NCBI RefSeq assembly: GCF_014203115.1
Contig: NZ_JACHIJ010000003.1
Location: 186,001 to 250,000 of the forward strand
From: Afipia massiliensis
GTDB lineage: Bacteria > Pseudomonadota > Alphaproteobacteria > Rhizobiales > Xanthobacteraceae
DNA: 64,000 nucleotides
Direction of reading: 5' to 3'
Below are positions 18,119-32,797 of this stretch, piece by piece. Every line of letters starts with the position of its first letter. The stretch's first letter is position 1. The position numbers and the translations under genes were made by a program. A model generated the notes under the pieces. That model had not been told where the DNA came from. It made no database searches and was given only the letters and a program-made list of their open reading frames with translations.

Positions 18119-18206
18119 CCGTCATGCCCGGGCTTGTCCCGGGCATCCACGTCTTCAGGATCGTTCTTTAAGGCGTGGATGGCCGGGACAAGCCCGGCCA
18201 TGACGA
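18119..18206. repeat. Dispersed inverted repeat, GTCATGCCCGGGCTTGTCCC type
   Basis: A compound palindrome in the fabB-fabI gap: an inner hairpin ATGCCCGGGCTTGTCCCGGGCAT, then CACGTCTT, and its complement ending GGCCGGGACAAGCCCGGCCATGAC. Near-identical copies lie at 45030-45123, with a divergent one at 27607-27722. Very common in Bradyrhizobium-type genomes. In the mRNA it would form a strong stem between fabB and fabI. Confidence 0.88.
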
Positions 18207-18222
18207 TAGAGGAAATCCGAAC

Positions 18223-19035
18223 ATGTCTGGACTGATGCAAGGCAAGCGCGGGCTCATCATGGGCGTCGCCAACGATCACTCGATCGCATGGGGCATCGCG
18301 AAAGCGCTTCATGCCCAGGGCGCAGAGCTTGCCTTCACCTATCAGGGCGACGCACTCGGCAAACGGGTCAAGCCGCTGGCGGAATCTCTGAACGCGCCGC
18401 TGATCCTGCCTTGCGACGTCGAGGACATCGCCAGCGTCGATGCGACCTTCGCCGCGATGAAGGAGAAGTGGGGATCGATCGATTTCCTGGTTCATGCCAT
18501 CGGCTTCTCCGACAAGAATGAACTCAAGGGCCGCTACGCCGACACCACCCGCGCGAATTTTTCGCGCACCATGGTGATCTCGTGTTTCTCGTTCACCGAA
18601 GTGGCGAAGCGCGCATCGGAAATGATGCCGAACGGCGGCTCGATCGTGACGCTCACCTTCGGTGGATCGACCCGCGTCATGCCGAACTACAACGTAATGG
18701 GTGTCGCCAAGGCGGCGCTGGAGGCATCGACGCGGTATCTCGCGGCGGATTTCGGACGCAACGGAATTCGCGTCAATGCGATCTCCGCAGGCCCGGTGCG
18801 CACGCTCGCCGGCTCGGGCATTGGCGATTCGCGCGCGATGTTTGCGTTCCAGCAGAAGCATTCGCCGCTGGGGCGGGGCGTTACGCTCGACGAACTCGGC
18901 GGCACGGCCCTCTATCTGCTGTCGGACCTGTCCGGCGGCGTGACCGGCGAAATCCACTTCGTCGATTCCGGTTACAACATCATCTCGATGCCGCATCCCG
19001 ATGCGCTGAAGGCCTCCGGCGAGACGGAAGGCTGA
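18223..19035 (+). CDS. fabI: Enoyl-ACP reductase (NADH)
   Basis: A 270-residue short-chain-fold reductase that completes each elongation cycle by reducing enoyl-ACP; the target of triclosan-type inhibitors. The FabI-type nucleotide site is GVANDHSIAWGIA, and the catalytic Tyr and Lys appear in PNYNVMGVAKAALEA (Y-x6-K). The start at 18223 has AGAGGA upstream; a start at 18175 would lie inside the repeat. It ends 28 nt from the convergent GST gene. Confidence 0.97.
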   Translation: MSGLMQGKRGLIMGVANDHSIAWGIAKALHAQGAELAFTYQGDALGKRVKPLAESLNAPLILPCDVEDIASVDATFAAMKEKWGSIDFLVHAIGFSDKNELKGRYADTTRANFSRTMVISCFSFTEVAKRASEMMPNGGSIVTLTFGGSTRVMPNYNVMGVAKAALEASTRYLAADFGRNGIRVNAISAGPVRTLAGSGIGDSRAMFAFQQKHSPLGRGVTLDELGGTALYLLSDLSGGVTGEIHFVDSGYNIISMPHPDALKASGETEG

Positions 19036-19063
19036 AGCCGACGCCCGCAGCGGCGGAAGCCAA

Positions 19064-19660
19064 TTAACCCGCGGCAATCACCGTCGCTCGCTGAAATGCC
19101 GGACGCGCCGAACAGGCGTCGAGGTAGCGGTCGAATGATGGCCGGGTCGGCACCATCTTGAACAGTCTGATCGCGAAATTGAGCCCGGAGCCGATAGTGA
19201 TGTCGGCGGCGGAGAACATGTCGCCCAGCAGGAACGGACCCCTTTCCAGCGCAGCGTCGAGCACGTCGAATACCTGCGTGGCGCTGCCCCAGGCTGCGGT
19301 CGAGGTCGGCACCTCGATCTTGGTGAAGATCTGGATGATCGCCGGCTCGATGCAACTGGGTCCGAAAAACAGCCATTGCAGATACTTTGCGCGGCGCGGG
19401 TCGCCGATGGGCGGCGCCAGCTTGGCTTCAGGATAGCGATCCGCAACATAGGCGCAGATTGCGGAAGCTTCCGCGATGGACACATCGCCGTCCTTCAGCG
19501 CGGGCACTTTTCCCATGGGATTGACTGCGAGAAATTCCGGGGTCTTCTGCGCGCCGGTTGAAATGTCCGTCAGCACGCGCTCATAGGGCTGTCCGGTCTC
19601 TTCCATCAGCCAGAGACCCGAGAACGAGCGCGAGCGCGGCGACCAGTAGAGCTTCATCAT
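19064..19660 (-). CDS. Glutathione S-transferase family protein
   Basis: A 198-residue cytosolic GST. The N-terminal thioredoxin fold (MMKLYWSPRSRSFSGLWLMEE) carries the serine-type active-site region, with the glutathione-holding cis-Pro in GKVPALKDGDVSIAEASAIC; the C-terminal all-helical domain follows (DMFSAADITIGSGL). The subfamily and substrate are not clear. AGGGAGGA lies 5 nt before the ATG at 19660, fixing the start. No operon partner. Confidence 0.9.
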   Translation of the reverse strand: MMKLYWSPRSRSFSGLWLMEETGQPYERVLTDISTGAQKTPEFLAVNPMGKVPALKDGDVSIAEASAICAYVADRYPEAKLAPPIGDPRRAKYLQWLFFGPSCIEPAIIQIFTKIEVPTSTAAWGSATQVFDVLDAALERGPFLLGDMFSAADITIGSGLNFAIRLFKMVPTRPSFDRYLDACSARPAFQRATVIAAG

Positions 19661-19737
19661 TCGATCCTCCCTTTTTTGCGATGTTATAGCCAATTCGGAC
19701 CAAGATTGTCTTCCGGCAACGATTTGACGATTTAATG

Positions 19738-19772
19738 AAAAAGGCCCCCGCGATGCGATCGCGGGGGGCTTG
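19738..19772 (-). terminator. Intrinsic terminator of katG
   Basis: A GC-rich hairpin with arms GGCCCCCGCGAT and ATCGCGGGGGGC, flanked on the left by five A, which read as a U tract on the minus strand, about 30 nt past the katG stop codon. Confidence 0.9.
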
Positions 19773-19798
19773 TTCGTCCTGTCGTCAAGCGGAACGGA

Positions 19799-22051
<2,253 letters not shown>

Positions 22052-22240
22052 TCAGTGTTGATTTGGGCGCGCTATCGCTGCCGCAGTTTGCTCAGGCGGC
22101 GCAATCTGGCGCGCCGATCCGGCGAAACTTTGGAAGAATTCCAACATCAGGTCCAGTCGGATTTTCTTTGCCAAGTAATAAGTTTTTCTGATCAATCTGT
22201 CGATTCCCAAATCGGATCAACCCGTGGAACGACCAGATAA

Positions 22241-22262
22241 AGGGCGGCTGAAAAGCCGCCCT
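22241..22262 (-). terminator. Terminator hairpin after the superoxide dismutase gene
   Basis: Perfect 9-bp arms AGGGCGGCT/AGCCGCCCT around a 4-nt loop, 22 nt past the dismutase stop. The downstream U run on the minus strand is short, so termination may be modest. Confidence 0.72.
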
Positions 22263-22284
22263 TGTTTTCGAGATTGTATGATTT

Positions 22285-23043
22285 TCAGATCGTGAGCGTG
22301 CCGGCCTTCGCGGCTGCATAGCGCTCGGAAATCTTCGCCCAGTTCACCGTATTCCACCACGCCTTGAGATAGTCGGCGCGGCGATTTTGATAGTTGAGAT
22401 AATAGGCGTGCTCCCACACGTCGTTGCCCATCAGCACGCGCTTGCCGTCCATGATCGGCGAATCCTGATTGGGGCGGGTCTCGATGGCGAGCTTGCCGGC
22501 CTTGGTCACGGTGACGAACACCCAGCCGGAGCCGAACTGGCGCCCGCCGGCGGCGTTGAAGTCGTTCTGAAACTTCTCCAGGCCGCCAAGATCGCTGGTG
22601 ATCGCTGCCAGCACCTCGCCTTCCGGCTTGCCGCCGTTCGCGCCCATGATCTCCCAGAACATGGTGTGATTGGCATGGCCGCCGAGATTGTTGCGCACGG
22701 TGAACTTGATGTCGTCGTTCAGCGCGTTGATGTTGCCGAGAATGTTTTCGATCGGAGTCGTGCCGAGTTGCGGATTGGTCTTGGCGACGTTGTTCATGTT
22801 GGCGACATAGGCCGCGTGATGTTTGCCGTGGTGGATTTCCATGGTCTTGGCATCGATATGCGGCTCGAACGCATTCGTTGCATAGGTCAGCGGCGGCAGA
22901 ACGAACGGGCCAGCCGCCGGAGCGGCAGCAGGGGCTGCTGCAGGCGCGGGGGCAGCCTGCGCGAAAAGGACACGGGGCGCGGCGGCAACCGCCGCCATAC
23001 CCGCGGCTGCGGTGAAGAGATGACGGCGAGAGATCGATGACAT
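22285..23043 (-). CDS. Fe/Mn superoxide dismutase with a Tat signal peptide
   Basis: A 252-residue superoxide dismutase. The N-terminus MSSISRRHLFTAAAGMAA has the twin-arginine SRRxLF motif followed by a hydrophobic stretch, so the enzyme should be exported folded to the periplasm; an Ala/Pro-rich linker follows to about residue 45. The metal ligands are all present: His in HHGKHHAAYV and in GGHANHTMFW, and Asp plus His in GNDVWEHAYYLNY. Fe or Mn specificity cannot be decided here. GAGGAGA precedes the ATG at 23043. It is oriented the same way as katG, each with its own terminator. Confidence 0.93.
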   Translation of the reverse strand: MSSISRRHLFTAAAGMAAVAAAPRVLFAQAAPAPAAAPAAAPAAGPFVLPPLTYATNAFEPHIDAKTMEIHHGKHHAAYVANMNNVAKTNPQLGTTPIENILGNINALNDDIKFTVRNNLGGHANHTMFWEIMGANGGKPEGEVLAAITSDLGGLEKFQNDFNAAGGRQFGSGWVFVTVTKAGKLAIETRPNQDSPIMDGKRVLMGNDVWEHAYYLNYQNRRADYLKAWWNTVNWAKISERYAAAKAGTLTI

Positions 23044-23262
23044 GAGATTTCTCCTCGGTTCAATGTGGCGGTGCTCAAGAAATCCGGTTGGTCGGCAACA
23101 GGCAGAAGGCGAATCCGTTGGCGGACCCGGCCCCAATAAACTACGCCACCCGAGCCATGTTGTTTCATGAGATTGTTTTAGCGCAGCAACTTGACGCGGC
23201 GTTGTTGCGATTTAGTTGCAACTGGTGCCGGAAAATCGAGGCCGGAGCATCCTCGCGCAAAT

Positions 23263-23290
23263 AAAAAAGGGCGGCTGTGAAGCCGCCCTT
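23263..23290 (-). terminator. Intrinsic terminator of pnp
   Basis: Perfect 10-bp arms AAGGGCGGCT/AGCCGCCCTT with loop GTGA, then a run of six A on the left (U tract on the minus strand), about 20 nt past the pnp stop. Confidence 0.92.
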
Positions 23291-23311
23291 TGTAGCGATT
23301 TTTCCGATGTT

Positions 23312-25456
23312 TTACTCGGCTGCGGAAACGCCTTCGGCCTTCTGCTTGGCCTCGAGGTCTTCGCCGGTTTCCTGATCGACCACCTTCATCGACAGGCGAA
23401 CCTTGCCGCGATCGTCGAGGCCGAGCAGCTTGACCTTGACCTTGTCGCCTTCCTTGACGACGTCGGAGGTCTTCTGCACGCGGTTGGCGGCGAGCTGGCT
23501 GATGTGAACCAGACCGTCCTTCGGTCCGAAGAAGTTCACGAACGCGCCGAACTCCATGACCTTGACGATGGTGCCGTCATAGATCTGGCCGACTTCCGGA
23601 TCGGAGGTGATCGACTTGATCCATTTGATCGCCGCGCGGATCGATTCGCCGTTGGCGGATGCGACCTTCACGGTGCCGTCGTCCTCGATGTTGATCTTGG
23701 CGCCGGTCTTTTCGACGATTTCGCGGATGATCTTGCCGCCGGTGCCGATCACGTCACGGATCTTGTCGGTCGGAATCTGCAGCACTTCGATGCGTGGTGC
23801 ATGTTCGCCGAGCTCGGCGCGGGCATTGGTCAATGCCTTCGCCATTTCGCCGAGGATATGAATGCGTCCGTCCTTCGCCTGGGCGAGCGCGATCTTCATG
23901 ATCTCTTCGGTGATGCCGGCAATCTTGATGTCCATCTGCAGCGACGTGATACCGGTTTCGGTACCGGCCACCTTGAAGTCCATGTCGCCGAGATGATCCT
24001 CGTCGCCGAGAATGTCAGAGAGAACCGCGAACTTCTTGCCTTCGAGGATCAGGCCCATCGCGATACCTGCCGTCGGACGCTTCAACGGCACGCCGGCATC
24101 CATCAGTGCGAGCGATGCGCCGCAGACCGAAGCCATCGATGACGAGCCGTTCGATTCGGTGATCTCGGAGACGACGCGCAGCGTGTACGGGAATTCGTGC
24201 GCCGCCGGGAGAACCGGATGCAACGCGCGCCAGGCGAGCTTGCCGTGGCCGATTTCACGACGCTTGGTGCCGCCGAGACGACCGGTTTCGCCGACCGAGT
24301 AGGGAGGGAAGTTGTAATGGAGCAGGAAGCGCTCCTTGTACGTTCCCGACAGCGAGTCGATGTACTGCTCGTCTTCGCCGGTGCCGAGGGTGGTGACCAC
24401 CAGCGCCTGGGTTTCACCGCGGGTGAACAGCGCCGAGCCGTGGGCGCGGGGCAGCACGCCGACTTCGGCGACGATCGGGCGAACTGTGCTCGCATCACGT
24501 CCGTCGATGCGCTTGCCGGTGTCGAGGATGTTGTTGCGAACCACGTTCGCCTCAAGCTCCTTGAACACGCCCGCAACGCGCAGCTTGTCGTACTTCGGCT
24601 CCTGACCTTCCGGGAAGAAATGGTCCATGACCTTCTTCTTCACCGCGCCGACCGCTGCGTAGCGATCCTGCTTGATCGGAATGGCATAGGCCGTGCGCAA
24701 TTCGGCTTCGCCGACGCTGCGCATTTCGGTGTCGATGGCGCCGTTGTCCACGGAAGAAACCTCGCGCGGCTCCTTCGCGGCCTTCTCGGCCAGTTCGATG
24801 ATCGCCTGGATCACCGGCTGGAAATGCCGGTGACCGAACATCACCGCGCCGAGCATAATGTCTTCGTTCAGTTCCTTGGCTTCCGATTCCACCATCAGAA
24901 CGGCATCGGCGGTGCCGGCGACGACGAGATCGAGATTGGTGTCGGCCATCTCGTCGAGCGTCGGGTTGAGAACGTATTCGTCGTTGATGAAGCCGACGCG
25001 GGCTGCGCCGATCGGACCCTGGAACGGTGCGCCGGAGATGGTCAGCGCGGCGGATGATGCCACCAGCGCGAGAATGTCCGGATCGTTCTCCATGTCATGC
25101 GACAGCACCGTGACGATGACCTGGGTTTCGTTGCGCCAGCCATCGACGAACAGCGGACGGATCGGGCGATCGATCAGGCGGGAAACCAGCGTTTCCTTTT
25201 CGGTCGGGCGGCCTTCGCGCTTGAAGTAGCCGCCGGGAATGCGGCCGGCTGCGTAGGTCTTTTCCTGATAGTCGACGGTGAGCGGCAGGAAATCGACGCC
25301 TTCGCGCGGAGACTTCGCAGCGACGACGGTGGCGAGCACGATGGTCTCGCCGTAGGTGGCAACCACCGCGCCGTCGGCCTGGCGCGCGATCTTGCCGGTT
25401 TCGAGTTTGAGTGGACGTCCACCCCAGTCGATCTCGACTGAATGAGCTTTAAACAT
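23312..25456 (-). CDS. pnp: Polyribonucleotide nucleotidyltransferase (PNPase)
   Basis: A 714-residue 3'-5' exoribonuclease that degrades RNA with phosphate and is a core part of the degradosome. Two RNase PH domains (about 10-145 and 325-460) surround an all-alpha linker; the KH domain (about 555-615, with the [11 protein letters not shown] loop) and S1 domain (about 622-690) close the chain. The active-site region [20 protein letters not shown] is intact. It is last in the rpsO-pnp series, separated from rpsO by a terminator and a structured leader, so it probably also has its own promoter. Confidence 0.98.
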   Translation of the reverse strand: MFKAHSVEIDWGGRPLKLETGKIARQADGAVVATYGETIVLATVVAAKSPREGVDFLPLTVDYQEKTYAAGRIPGGYFKREGRPTEKETLVSRLIDRPIRPLFVDGWRNETQVIVTVLSHDMENDPDILALVASSAALTISGAPFQGPIGAARVGFINDEYVLNPTLDEMADTNLDLVVAGTADAVLMVESEAKELNEDIMLGAVMFGHRHFQPVIQAIIELAEKAAKEPREVSSVDNGAIDTEMRSVGEAELRTAYAIPIKQDRYAAVGAVKKKVMDHFFPEGQEPKYDKLRVAGVFKELEANVVRNNILDTGKRIDGRDASTVRPIVAEVGVLPRAHGSALFTRGETQALVVTTLGTGEDEQYIDSLSGTYKERFLLHYNFPPYSVGETGRLGGTKRREIGHGKLAWRALHPVLPAAHEFPYTLRVVSEITESNGSSSMASVCGASLALMDAGVPLKRPTAGIAMGLILEGKKFAVLSDILGDEDHLGDMDFKVAGTETGITSLQMDIKIAGITEEIMKIALAQAKDGRIHILGEMAKALTNARAELGEHAPRIEVLQIPTDKIRDVIGTGGKIIREIVEKTGAKINIEDDGTVKVASANGESIRAAIKWIKSITSDPEVGQIYDGTIVKVMEFGAFVNFFGPKDGLVHISQLAANRVQKTSDVVKEGDKVKVKLLGLDDRGKVRLSMKVVDQETGEDLEAKQKAEGVSAAE

Positions 25457-25737
25457 TGTCTTCGTCTTTCATGGGTTCACGAAAGAACGGACGCCTGAAA
25501 CACAAAAACCATGCGCAAGATTGCGGGACACTGAGCGTGCGCGAATGCGGCGTCAGCGTCCGGCGATCCTGCCATGGTTCTTGAATTTCGAATGGCGTCC
25601 ATCCTTTCGATGGTACGGGCATATTACCCGTTATCGCCCAGCTGCCGGATTGCTGCTGGACACGCCGCGCGGACATTTCAGAGGTCCGCGCGTTGGAATT
25701 GCGTGACGTATTTTCTTGGGAAACACCCACGCCACGC
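25457..25737 (-). promoter_or_regulatory. pnp leader region with a 9-bp hairpin
   Basis: The gene-free region between the rpsO terminator and pnp. On the RNA it can form a perfect stem of CGCGCGGAC with GTCCGCGCG (25666-25692, loop 9 nt) and a small CCATC/GATGG stem (25603-25617). In enterobacteria the pnp leader has a hairpin cut by RNase III and used for autoregulation; the position here is comparable, but conservation is unknown. No coding frame of credible composition is seen. Confidence 0.45.
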
Positions 25738-25764
25738 AAAAACGCGCGCAAGAATTGCGCGCGT
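25738..25764 (-). terminator. Intrinsic terminator of rpsO
   Basis: Perfect 10-bp arms ACGCGCGCAA/TTGCGCGCGT with a 3-nt loop and an A run on the left (U tract on the minus strand), just past the rpsO stop codon. Read-through would be needed for rpsO-pnp co-transcription. Confidence 0.92.
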
Positions 25765-25771
25765 GGATTTC

Positions 25772-26041
25772 TTAGCGGCGAATGTTGTGCTTCTCGAGAA
25801 GCGACTTGTAGCGCGCCTCGTCCTTCCGCTTCACATAATCGAGAAGCGAACGGCGCGTGGACACCAGCTTCAACAGGCCGCGGCGGGAATGGTTATCCTT
25901 GCCGTGGGTCTTGAAGTGCTCGGTGAGGTTGGCGATGCGTTCCGACAGGATCGCGACCTGAACCTCAGGCGAACCGGTGTCACCGGTCTTGGTTGCATTC
26001 TTCTTGATGACTTCCGCTTTGCGTTCTGCGGCAATCGACAT
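25772..26041 (-). CDS. rpsO: 30S ribosomal protein S15
   Basis: An 89-residue S15, the standard length, which binds 16S rRNA early in 30S assembly. The family block [21 protein letters not shown] and the C-terminal [21 protein letters not shown] are present. The start at 26041 gives the expected N-terminus MSIAAERK; a TTG six bases upstream is ignored. Its AAGAAGG ribosome site lies inside the end of truB, whose stop is 2 nt before the ATG, so translation is likely coupled to truB. Confidence 0.98.
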   Translation of the reverse strand: MSIAAERKAEVIKKNATKTGDTGSPEVQVAILSERIANLTEHFKTHGKDNHSRRGLLKLVSTRRSLLDYVKRKDEARYKSLLEKHNIRR

Positions 26042-26043
26042 CG

Positions 26044-27159
26044 TCAAACACCTTCTTTGCGGCCGGAACTGGCAGTCAGTCCGGTCAGGTTGAACACACG
26101 CTTGGGGATGAGTTCGCCATTGCCAATCTCGGCGAGGGCCAGAAGCCTTCCTCCGACGGTGGCATAGACTGTGCCGTTTGAAATTGGCGCATCCCGTCCG
26201 CGCAACAAAACCGCCTGGCCCCTGTGGAGCCTTGCGGCATCCGCCCGTGTGACGGCCAGTGCCGGGATGTCGTCCAGCGCGGTCTCAACGGGCAAAAGCG
26301 CGTCGGCGAGGCTTCCCTCGCCAGACGCGGCTCTATCGCACAAAGCCTCCAGATCTGCCAGCGGAATCATGTCCGCTTCGGTGAAAGGCCCGCAAATCGT
26401 GCGCCGAAGCGCGCAAATATGGCCGTATGAGCCCAGAATCCGGCCCATATCGCGGGCCAGCGCCCGGACATAGGTGCCCTTGCCGCATTCGGCCTCAAAC
26501 ACCGATTTGTCGGTATCTATCTGTTCGACAAGGGTTAATTCGTGAATCTCCACCGGCCGGGGGGCCAGCGGCACGACTTCGCCGTCGCGGGCGAGGTCAT
26601 AGGCCCGCTCGCCCTGGATCTTGATCGCCGAGTACTGCGGCGGGGTCTGCTCGATGGTTCCGGTAAACTGCGGCAGCAGGGCCCGGATCGCGTCCACCGA
26701 CGGCCGGGCATTGCTGGTCTGGGTGACCTTGCCCTCGGTGTCGTCGGTGTCGCGTTCCTCGCCCCAGCAAACCGTGAAGCGGTAGCGCTTGCGGCCGTCC
26801 ATCACGAAGGGGACGGTCTTGGTGGCTTCGCCCAGTGCAATAGGCAATCCGCCGGAGGCCAGTGGGTCGAGGGTGCCGGCATGACCGGCGCGCTTGGCAT
26901 TGAACAGGCGCTTGAGAACGGCGACGGCGTGCGTCGACGTCATGCCGATGGGTTTATCAAGAATCACCCAGCCGTGGACGTCGCGGCGATCGCGCTTTTG
27001 CTGACCGCCCTGCTGACGCTGTTGCTTGCCGCCTTGCTGCTGGCGCGGATCGTTGTGCCGCGTGCCGCTCGCCGCAGCATCGGAAGATTTATTTTCAGCA
27101 GGCGCGTTCGAATCGGTTGTTTGCGGTTCGATCGCGCTGTCTGGGCTAGTCACATTCAT
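26044..27159 (-). CDS. truB: tRNA pseudouridine(55) synthase
   Basis: A 371-residue pseudouridine synthase acting on U55 of the T-loop of tRNAs. The catalytic Asp is in [12 protein letters not shown], and the [16 protein letters not shown] and [10 protein letters not shown] motifs are present. About 60 N-terminal residues form a low-complexity Gln/Arg/Gly-rich extension (for example [17 protein letters not shown]) before the enzyme begins at [10 protein letters not shown]; this is probably disordered and may add RNA contact. Its ATG overlaps the rbfA stop codon (ATGA). Confidence 0.97.
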   Translation of the reverse strand: MNVTSPDSAIEPQTTDSNAPAENKSSDAAASGTRHNDPRQQQGGKQQRQQGGQQKRDRRDVHGWVILDKPIGMTSTHAVAVLKRLFNAKRAGHAGTLDPLASGGLPIALGEATKTVPFVMDGRKRYRFTVCWGEERDTDDTEGKVTQTSNARPSVDAIRALLPQFTGTIEQTPPQYSAIKIQGERAYDLARDGEVVPLAPRPVEIHELTLVEQIDTDKSVFEAECGKGTYVRALARDMGRILGSYGHICALRRTICGPFTEADMIPLADLEALCDRAASGEGSLADALLPVETALDDIPALAVTRADAARLHRGQAVLLRGRDAPISNGTVYATVGGRLLALAEIGNGELIPKRVFNLTGLTASSGRKEGV

Positions 27160-27584
27160 CAGTCTTGGTCCGAATCTGTCTTGAGGTCTTTTTGAACCGC
27201 AGGTGTTCTCAGTAATTTCTCGATCCGTTCTGCTTCGTCGAATCGTTCGTCAACGCGGAAGCGAAGATCAGGCGCAAATTTTAAGTTAACGCGATGCGCA
27301 ACCTCGCCGCGCAGAAACTTCTTGTTGCGGTCGAGCGCGGCAACGACCTCCGCGAGACCGCGACCGCCGAGTGGCATCACGTAGATGGTGGCGAGCTTGA
27401 GGTCCGGCGACATCCGCACTTCGGGCACAGTGATGATGTGCCCTTCGAGCGCCGGATCGTGCACGCCGCCAGCGCTGAGAATGTCCGCAATCGCGTGGCG
27501 GATGATTTCGCCGACGCGCAACTGTCGCTGCGAGGCGCCGGTCGTGCCGCCGCGAGGGTCGCTGTCCTTTTTGCGTGTGGCCAT
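27159..27584 (-). CDS. rbfA: 30S ribosome-binding factor RbfA
   Basis: A 141-residue late 30S maturation factor with a KH-like fold that binds near the 5' end of 16S rRNA helix 1. The family core begins at [16 protein letters not shown] and includes [14 protein letters not shown] and [29 protein letters not shown] lies before the ATG. It is separated from infB upstream by a 183-nt gap containing a dispersed repeat, and is coupled to truB downstream. Confidence 0.97.
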   Translation of the reverse strand: MATRKKDSDPRGGTTGASQRQLRVGEIIRHAIADILSAGGVHDPALEGHIITVPEVRMSPDLKLATIYVMPLGGRGLAEVVAALDRNKKFLRGEVAHRVNLKFAPDLRFRVDERFDEAERIEKLLRTPAVQKDLKTDSDQD

Positions 27585-27606
27585 GATGGTCCTTGCCGAA
27601 AATCAA

Positions 27607-27722
27607 TCGTCATGCCCGCGCGTATCGCGGGCATGCATGTCGTTCCTGATGTTGCTGGCAAGACGTGGATGGCCGGAACTCTATTCGCGAAGACGCGCTT
27701 CGCGCTTTAGTCCGGCCATGCC
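27607..27722. repeat. Dispersed inverted repeat (divergent copy) in the infB-rbfA gap
   Basis: CGTCATGCCCGCG...CGCGGGCATGCATGTC begins the element and GACGTGGATGGCCGGAAC...AGTCCGGCCATGCCG ends it; it is related to the copies at 18119 and 45030 but has an extra stem (GAAGACGCGCTTCGCGCTTT). It interrupts the otherwise tight nusA-infB-rbfA-truB series and might cut or pause the transcript. Confidence 0.75.
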
Positions 27723-27767
27723 GCCTTGGCTTTCTTAAAAAACCCAGTGCGCCTGTAAGACTTGGAC

Positions 27768-30380
<2,613 letters not shown>

Positions 30381-30433
30381 TCAACAGTCCCAATCTCGTT
30401 CGTTGCTCGCATGCCGCGTCTGACGGCAATGCC

Positions 30434-31117
30434 CTAATTGTTCTGGTCGATCCCGCCATCGTGACCGCCACCCGTCCCCCGAAATCGGGTGAGCGTTTGG
30501 CAACGTGCGAGAAAGGTCTTGCTTGCCGGGCCCGCGAGCAGGGCAGCATGTACCACATTTGCCCGCCCGAGTGCCAAATCCAATTCATCGGTGGTCAGGA
30601 CGCTGATAACGGGGAAATTCCCCGATTCCGTGCTGTTTTCCCGCCTTACGGCGGCCAGTTTGGCATTCAGCTTGCGGATTCCGTCCGGAGCGCCGTCTGT
30701 GGCGTGGATCAGGGCGATCGCCTGCCGCCCCTCGATCGCGCCTTCGACCTTGGAAAATCCCGAAATGACCTGACCGGCCTTCGCGATCATGGCGAGGGCT
30801 TCGGACACCCCCCGGACCATCATGCGCTCGACGTCGTCGGCCAGGGTTTTCGACACCTGGACGTCGCGCTTGAAACTGCGCGCGAACACGTTGCGCCGGG
30901 CGGCTTCCGCCACGGTGGCATGAGACAGCGAAACCCACAGTCCGCGTCCCGGCAGCTTGCGCTTCAGGTCGGGGACGGTTTCACCGGAGGGGGAGAGGAC
31001 GAAGCGGATCAGGTCGTCGATCGGCGCAACTTGCCGCGTGACGGCGCACATCCGCTCGGTCCCGGATTTTGTCCGGGGTCCGTTGTCGAGATCTGCGTGA
31101 TCAGCGATGGCAAGCAT
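30434..31117 (-). CDS. ylxR: YlxR-type RNA-binding protein with an L7Ae-like C-terminal half
   Basis: A 227-residue protein found between nusA and infB in many alphaproteobacteria. Residues about 15-95 are the YlxR (DUF448) domain with the signature ERMCAVTRQ and the GRGLWVSLS loop; the second half (about 100-200) resembles the L7Ae/ribosomal L30e-like fold that binds kinked RNA (AMIAKAGQVISGFSKVEGAI). The role is probably in ribosome or RNase P-related RNA binding; it is not firmly established in this group. A GAAGGAA sits rather far (about 14 nt) from the ATG. Confidence 0.88.
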   Translation of the reverse strand: MLAIADHADLDNGPRTKSGTERMCAVTRQVAPIDDLIRFVLSPSGETVPDLKRKLPGRGLWVSLSHATVAEAARRNVFARSFKRDVQVSKTLADDVERMMVRGVSEALAMIAKAGQVISGFSKVEGAIEGRQAIALIHATDGAPDGIRKLNAKLAAVRRENSTESGNFPVISVLTTDELDLALGRANVVHAALLAGPASKTFLARCQTLTRFRGTGGGHDGGIDQNN

Positions 31118-31189
31118 GCGCGGGTCATTTCCTTCAACTCTTGCGGAGCATGGTGTTGTCCGAAAGTCGCTTCATGGGTTTAGGCCTGC

Positions 31190-32794
31190 TTAAGCCGGGT
31201 TTTCTTCAGAGGCCGCCGCTTCTTCCGACGGCTTGGCAAGATCGGCTTCGCTGATCCAGCCGGCGACGACGCGCGCCTGCATGATCAGGGCTTCGGCGTC
31301 TTCGCGCGAAATTTCATTCGGGTCGAGGATGCCCGGATGCTTGGTGGTTTCGCCGTCCTTGCGCTCGACCCAGCCGACCAGATCGTCCGTGGCGCAGCCA
31401 GCCAGATCCTCAACGGTCTTGATGTCGTTCTCGCCGAACTTCACCAGCATCTTGGCGGTCACACCCGGTACGGTCGTCAAAGCGTCTTCCACGCCCAATT
31501 CCTTTCGCTTCGCTTCGAGTTCTGCCTCGAGCTGTTCAAGATATTCGCGGGCACGGCTTTGCAGCTCGTTGGCGGTTTCCTCGTCGAAACCTTCAATGCT
31601 GGTGAGTTCCCGTGGATCCACCAGCGCCAGATCTTCGACCGAACCGAAGCCTTCGGAGGCCAGCAACTGGCCGACAACTTCGTCGACGTTGAGGGCTTCC
31701 ATGAAGACGCGGGTGGAATTCTCGAAGTCGGCCTGACGACGCTCCGATTCTTCCTGCTCGGTGAGAATGTCGATGTCCCAGCCGGTCAGCTGCGAAGCGA
31801 GACGCACGTTCTGCCCGCGCCGTCCGATCGCAAGGGACAATTGGGTATCCGGAACCACAACTTCAATGCGTTCGCGGTCTTCATCGATGACGACTTTCGC
31901 GACTTCTGCGGGCGCCAGCGCGTTGACGACGAAGGTCGCGATGTCCGGCGACCACGGAATGATGTCGATCTTTTCGCCCTGCAGTTCGTTCACCACGGCC
32001 TGCACGCGCGAGCCGCGCATACCGACGCAGGCGCCAACCGGATCGACCGAGGAATCGCGGGAAATCACGCCGATTTTCGCGCGCGAACCCGGATCGCGGG
32101 CCACGGCCTTGATCTCGACGATGCCGTCATAGATTTCAGGAACTTCCTGCGCGAACAGCTTCGCCATGAACTGCGGATGAGTGCGGGACAGGAAAATCTG
32201 CGGTCCGCGGGTTTCGCGGCGGACATCGAAGATATAGGAGCGCACGCGGTCGCCGTTGCGGAACACTTCGCGCGGCAGCATTTCGTCGCGGCGGACAATG
32301 GCTTCGCCGCGGCCCAGATCGACAATGACGCTGCCGTATTCGACGCGCTTGACCACGCCGTTGACGATCTCGCCGATGCGGTCCTTGAATTCCTGATACT
32401 GCCGGTCACGCTCGGCCTCGCGCACCTTCTGCACGATGACCTGCTTGGCGCTTTGTGCGGCGATGCGGCCGTATTCCAGCGGCGGCAGCGTGTCGGCGAT
32501 GGTGTCGCCGATCTGCGCGCCGGGGTTGGCGCGCTGCGCGTCCTTCAGCGAAATCTGATTGGAGGAATTTTCGACCTGCTCGACCACCAGCATGTGGCGC
32601 GACAGCCGCAATTCGCCCTTCTTGGCGTCGATTTCGGCGTGAACGTCGGTCTCGGAGCCGTAGCGGGCGCGGGCCGCCTTGGCGATGGCGTCCTCCATCG
32701 CTGCGATCACGATTGAGCGGTCGATCGACTTTTCTCGCGCGACGGCGTCGGCGATCTGCAGCAGTTCGAGTTTATTGGCGCTGACAGCGGCCAT
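31190..32794 (-). CDS. nusA: Transcription termination/antitermination factor NusA
   Basis: A 534-residue RNA polymerase elongation factor that promotes pausing, intrinsic termination and rRNA antitermination. Domains in order: N-terminal polymerase-binding domain (1-125), S1 (about 130-200), KH1-KH2 (about 230-345, [14 protein letters not shown] and [12 protein letters not shown]), then helix-hairpin-helix AR repeats at about 365-500, and a short acidic Ala/Glu tail. GAAGGAGA lies before the ATG. It begins 3 nt after the rimP stop, so the pair is coupled. Confidence 0.98.
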   Translation of the reverse strand: MAAVSANKLELLQIADAVAREKSIDRSIVIAAMEDAIAKAARARYGSETDVHAEIDAKKGELRLSRHMLVVEQVENSSNQISLKDAQRANPGAQIGDTIADTLPPLEYGRIAAQSAKQVIVQKVREAERDRQYQEFKDRIGEIVNGVVKRVEYGSVIVDLGRGEAIVRRDEMLPREVFRNGDRVRSYIFDVRRETRGPQIFLSRTHPQFMAKLFAQEVPEIYDGIVEIKAVARDPGSRAKIGVISRDSSVDPVGACVGMRGSRVQAVVNELQGEKIDIIPWSPDIATFVVNALAPAEVAKVVIDEDRERIEVVVPDTQLSLAIGRRGQNVRLASQLTGWDIDILTEQEESERRQADFENSTRVFMEALNVDEVVGQLLASEGFGSVEDLALVDPRELTSIEGFDEETANELQSRAREYLEQLEAELEAKRKELGVEDALTTVPGVTAKMLVKFGENDIKTVEDLAGCATDDLVGWVERKDGETTKHPGILDPNEISREDAEALIMQARVVAGWISEADLAKPSEEAAASEENPA

Positions 32795-32797
32795 GGC

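Noticed and set aside
25449-25751. 100-codon frame in the pnp leader
   Set aside because: It runs through the rpsO terminator and leader hairpins, and its sequence is not like any family.
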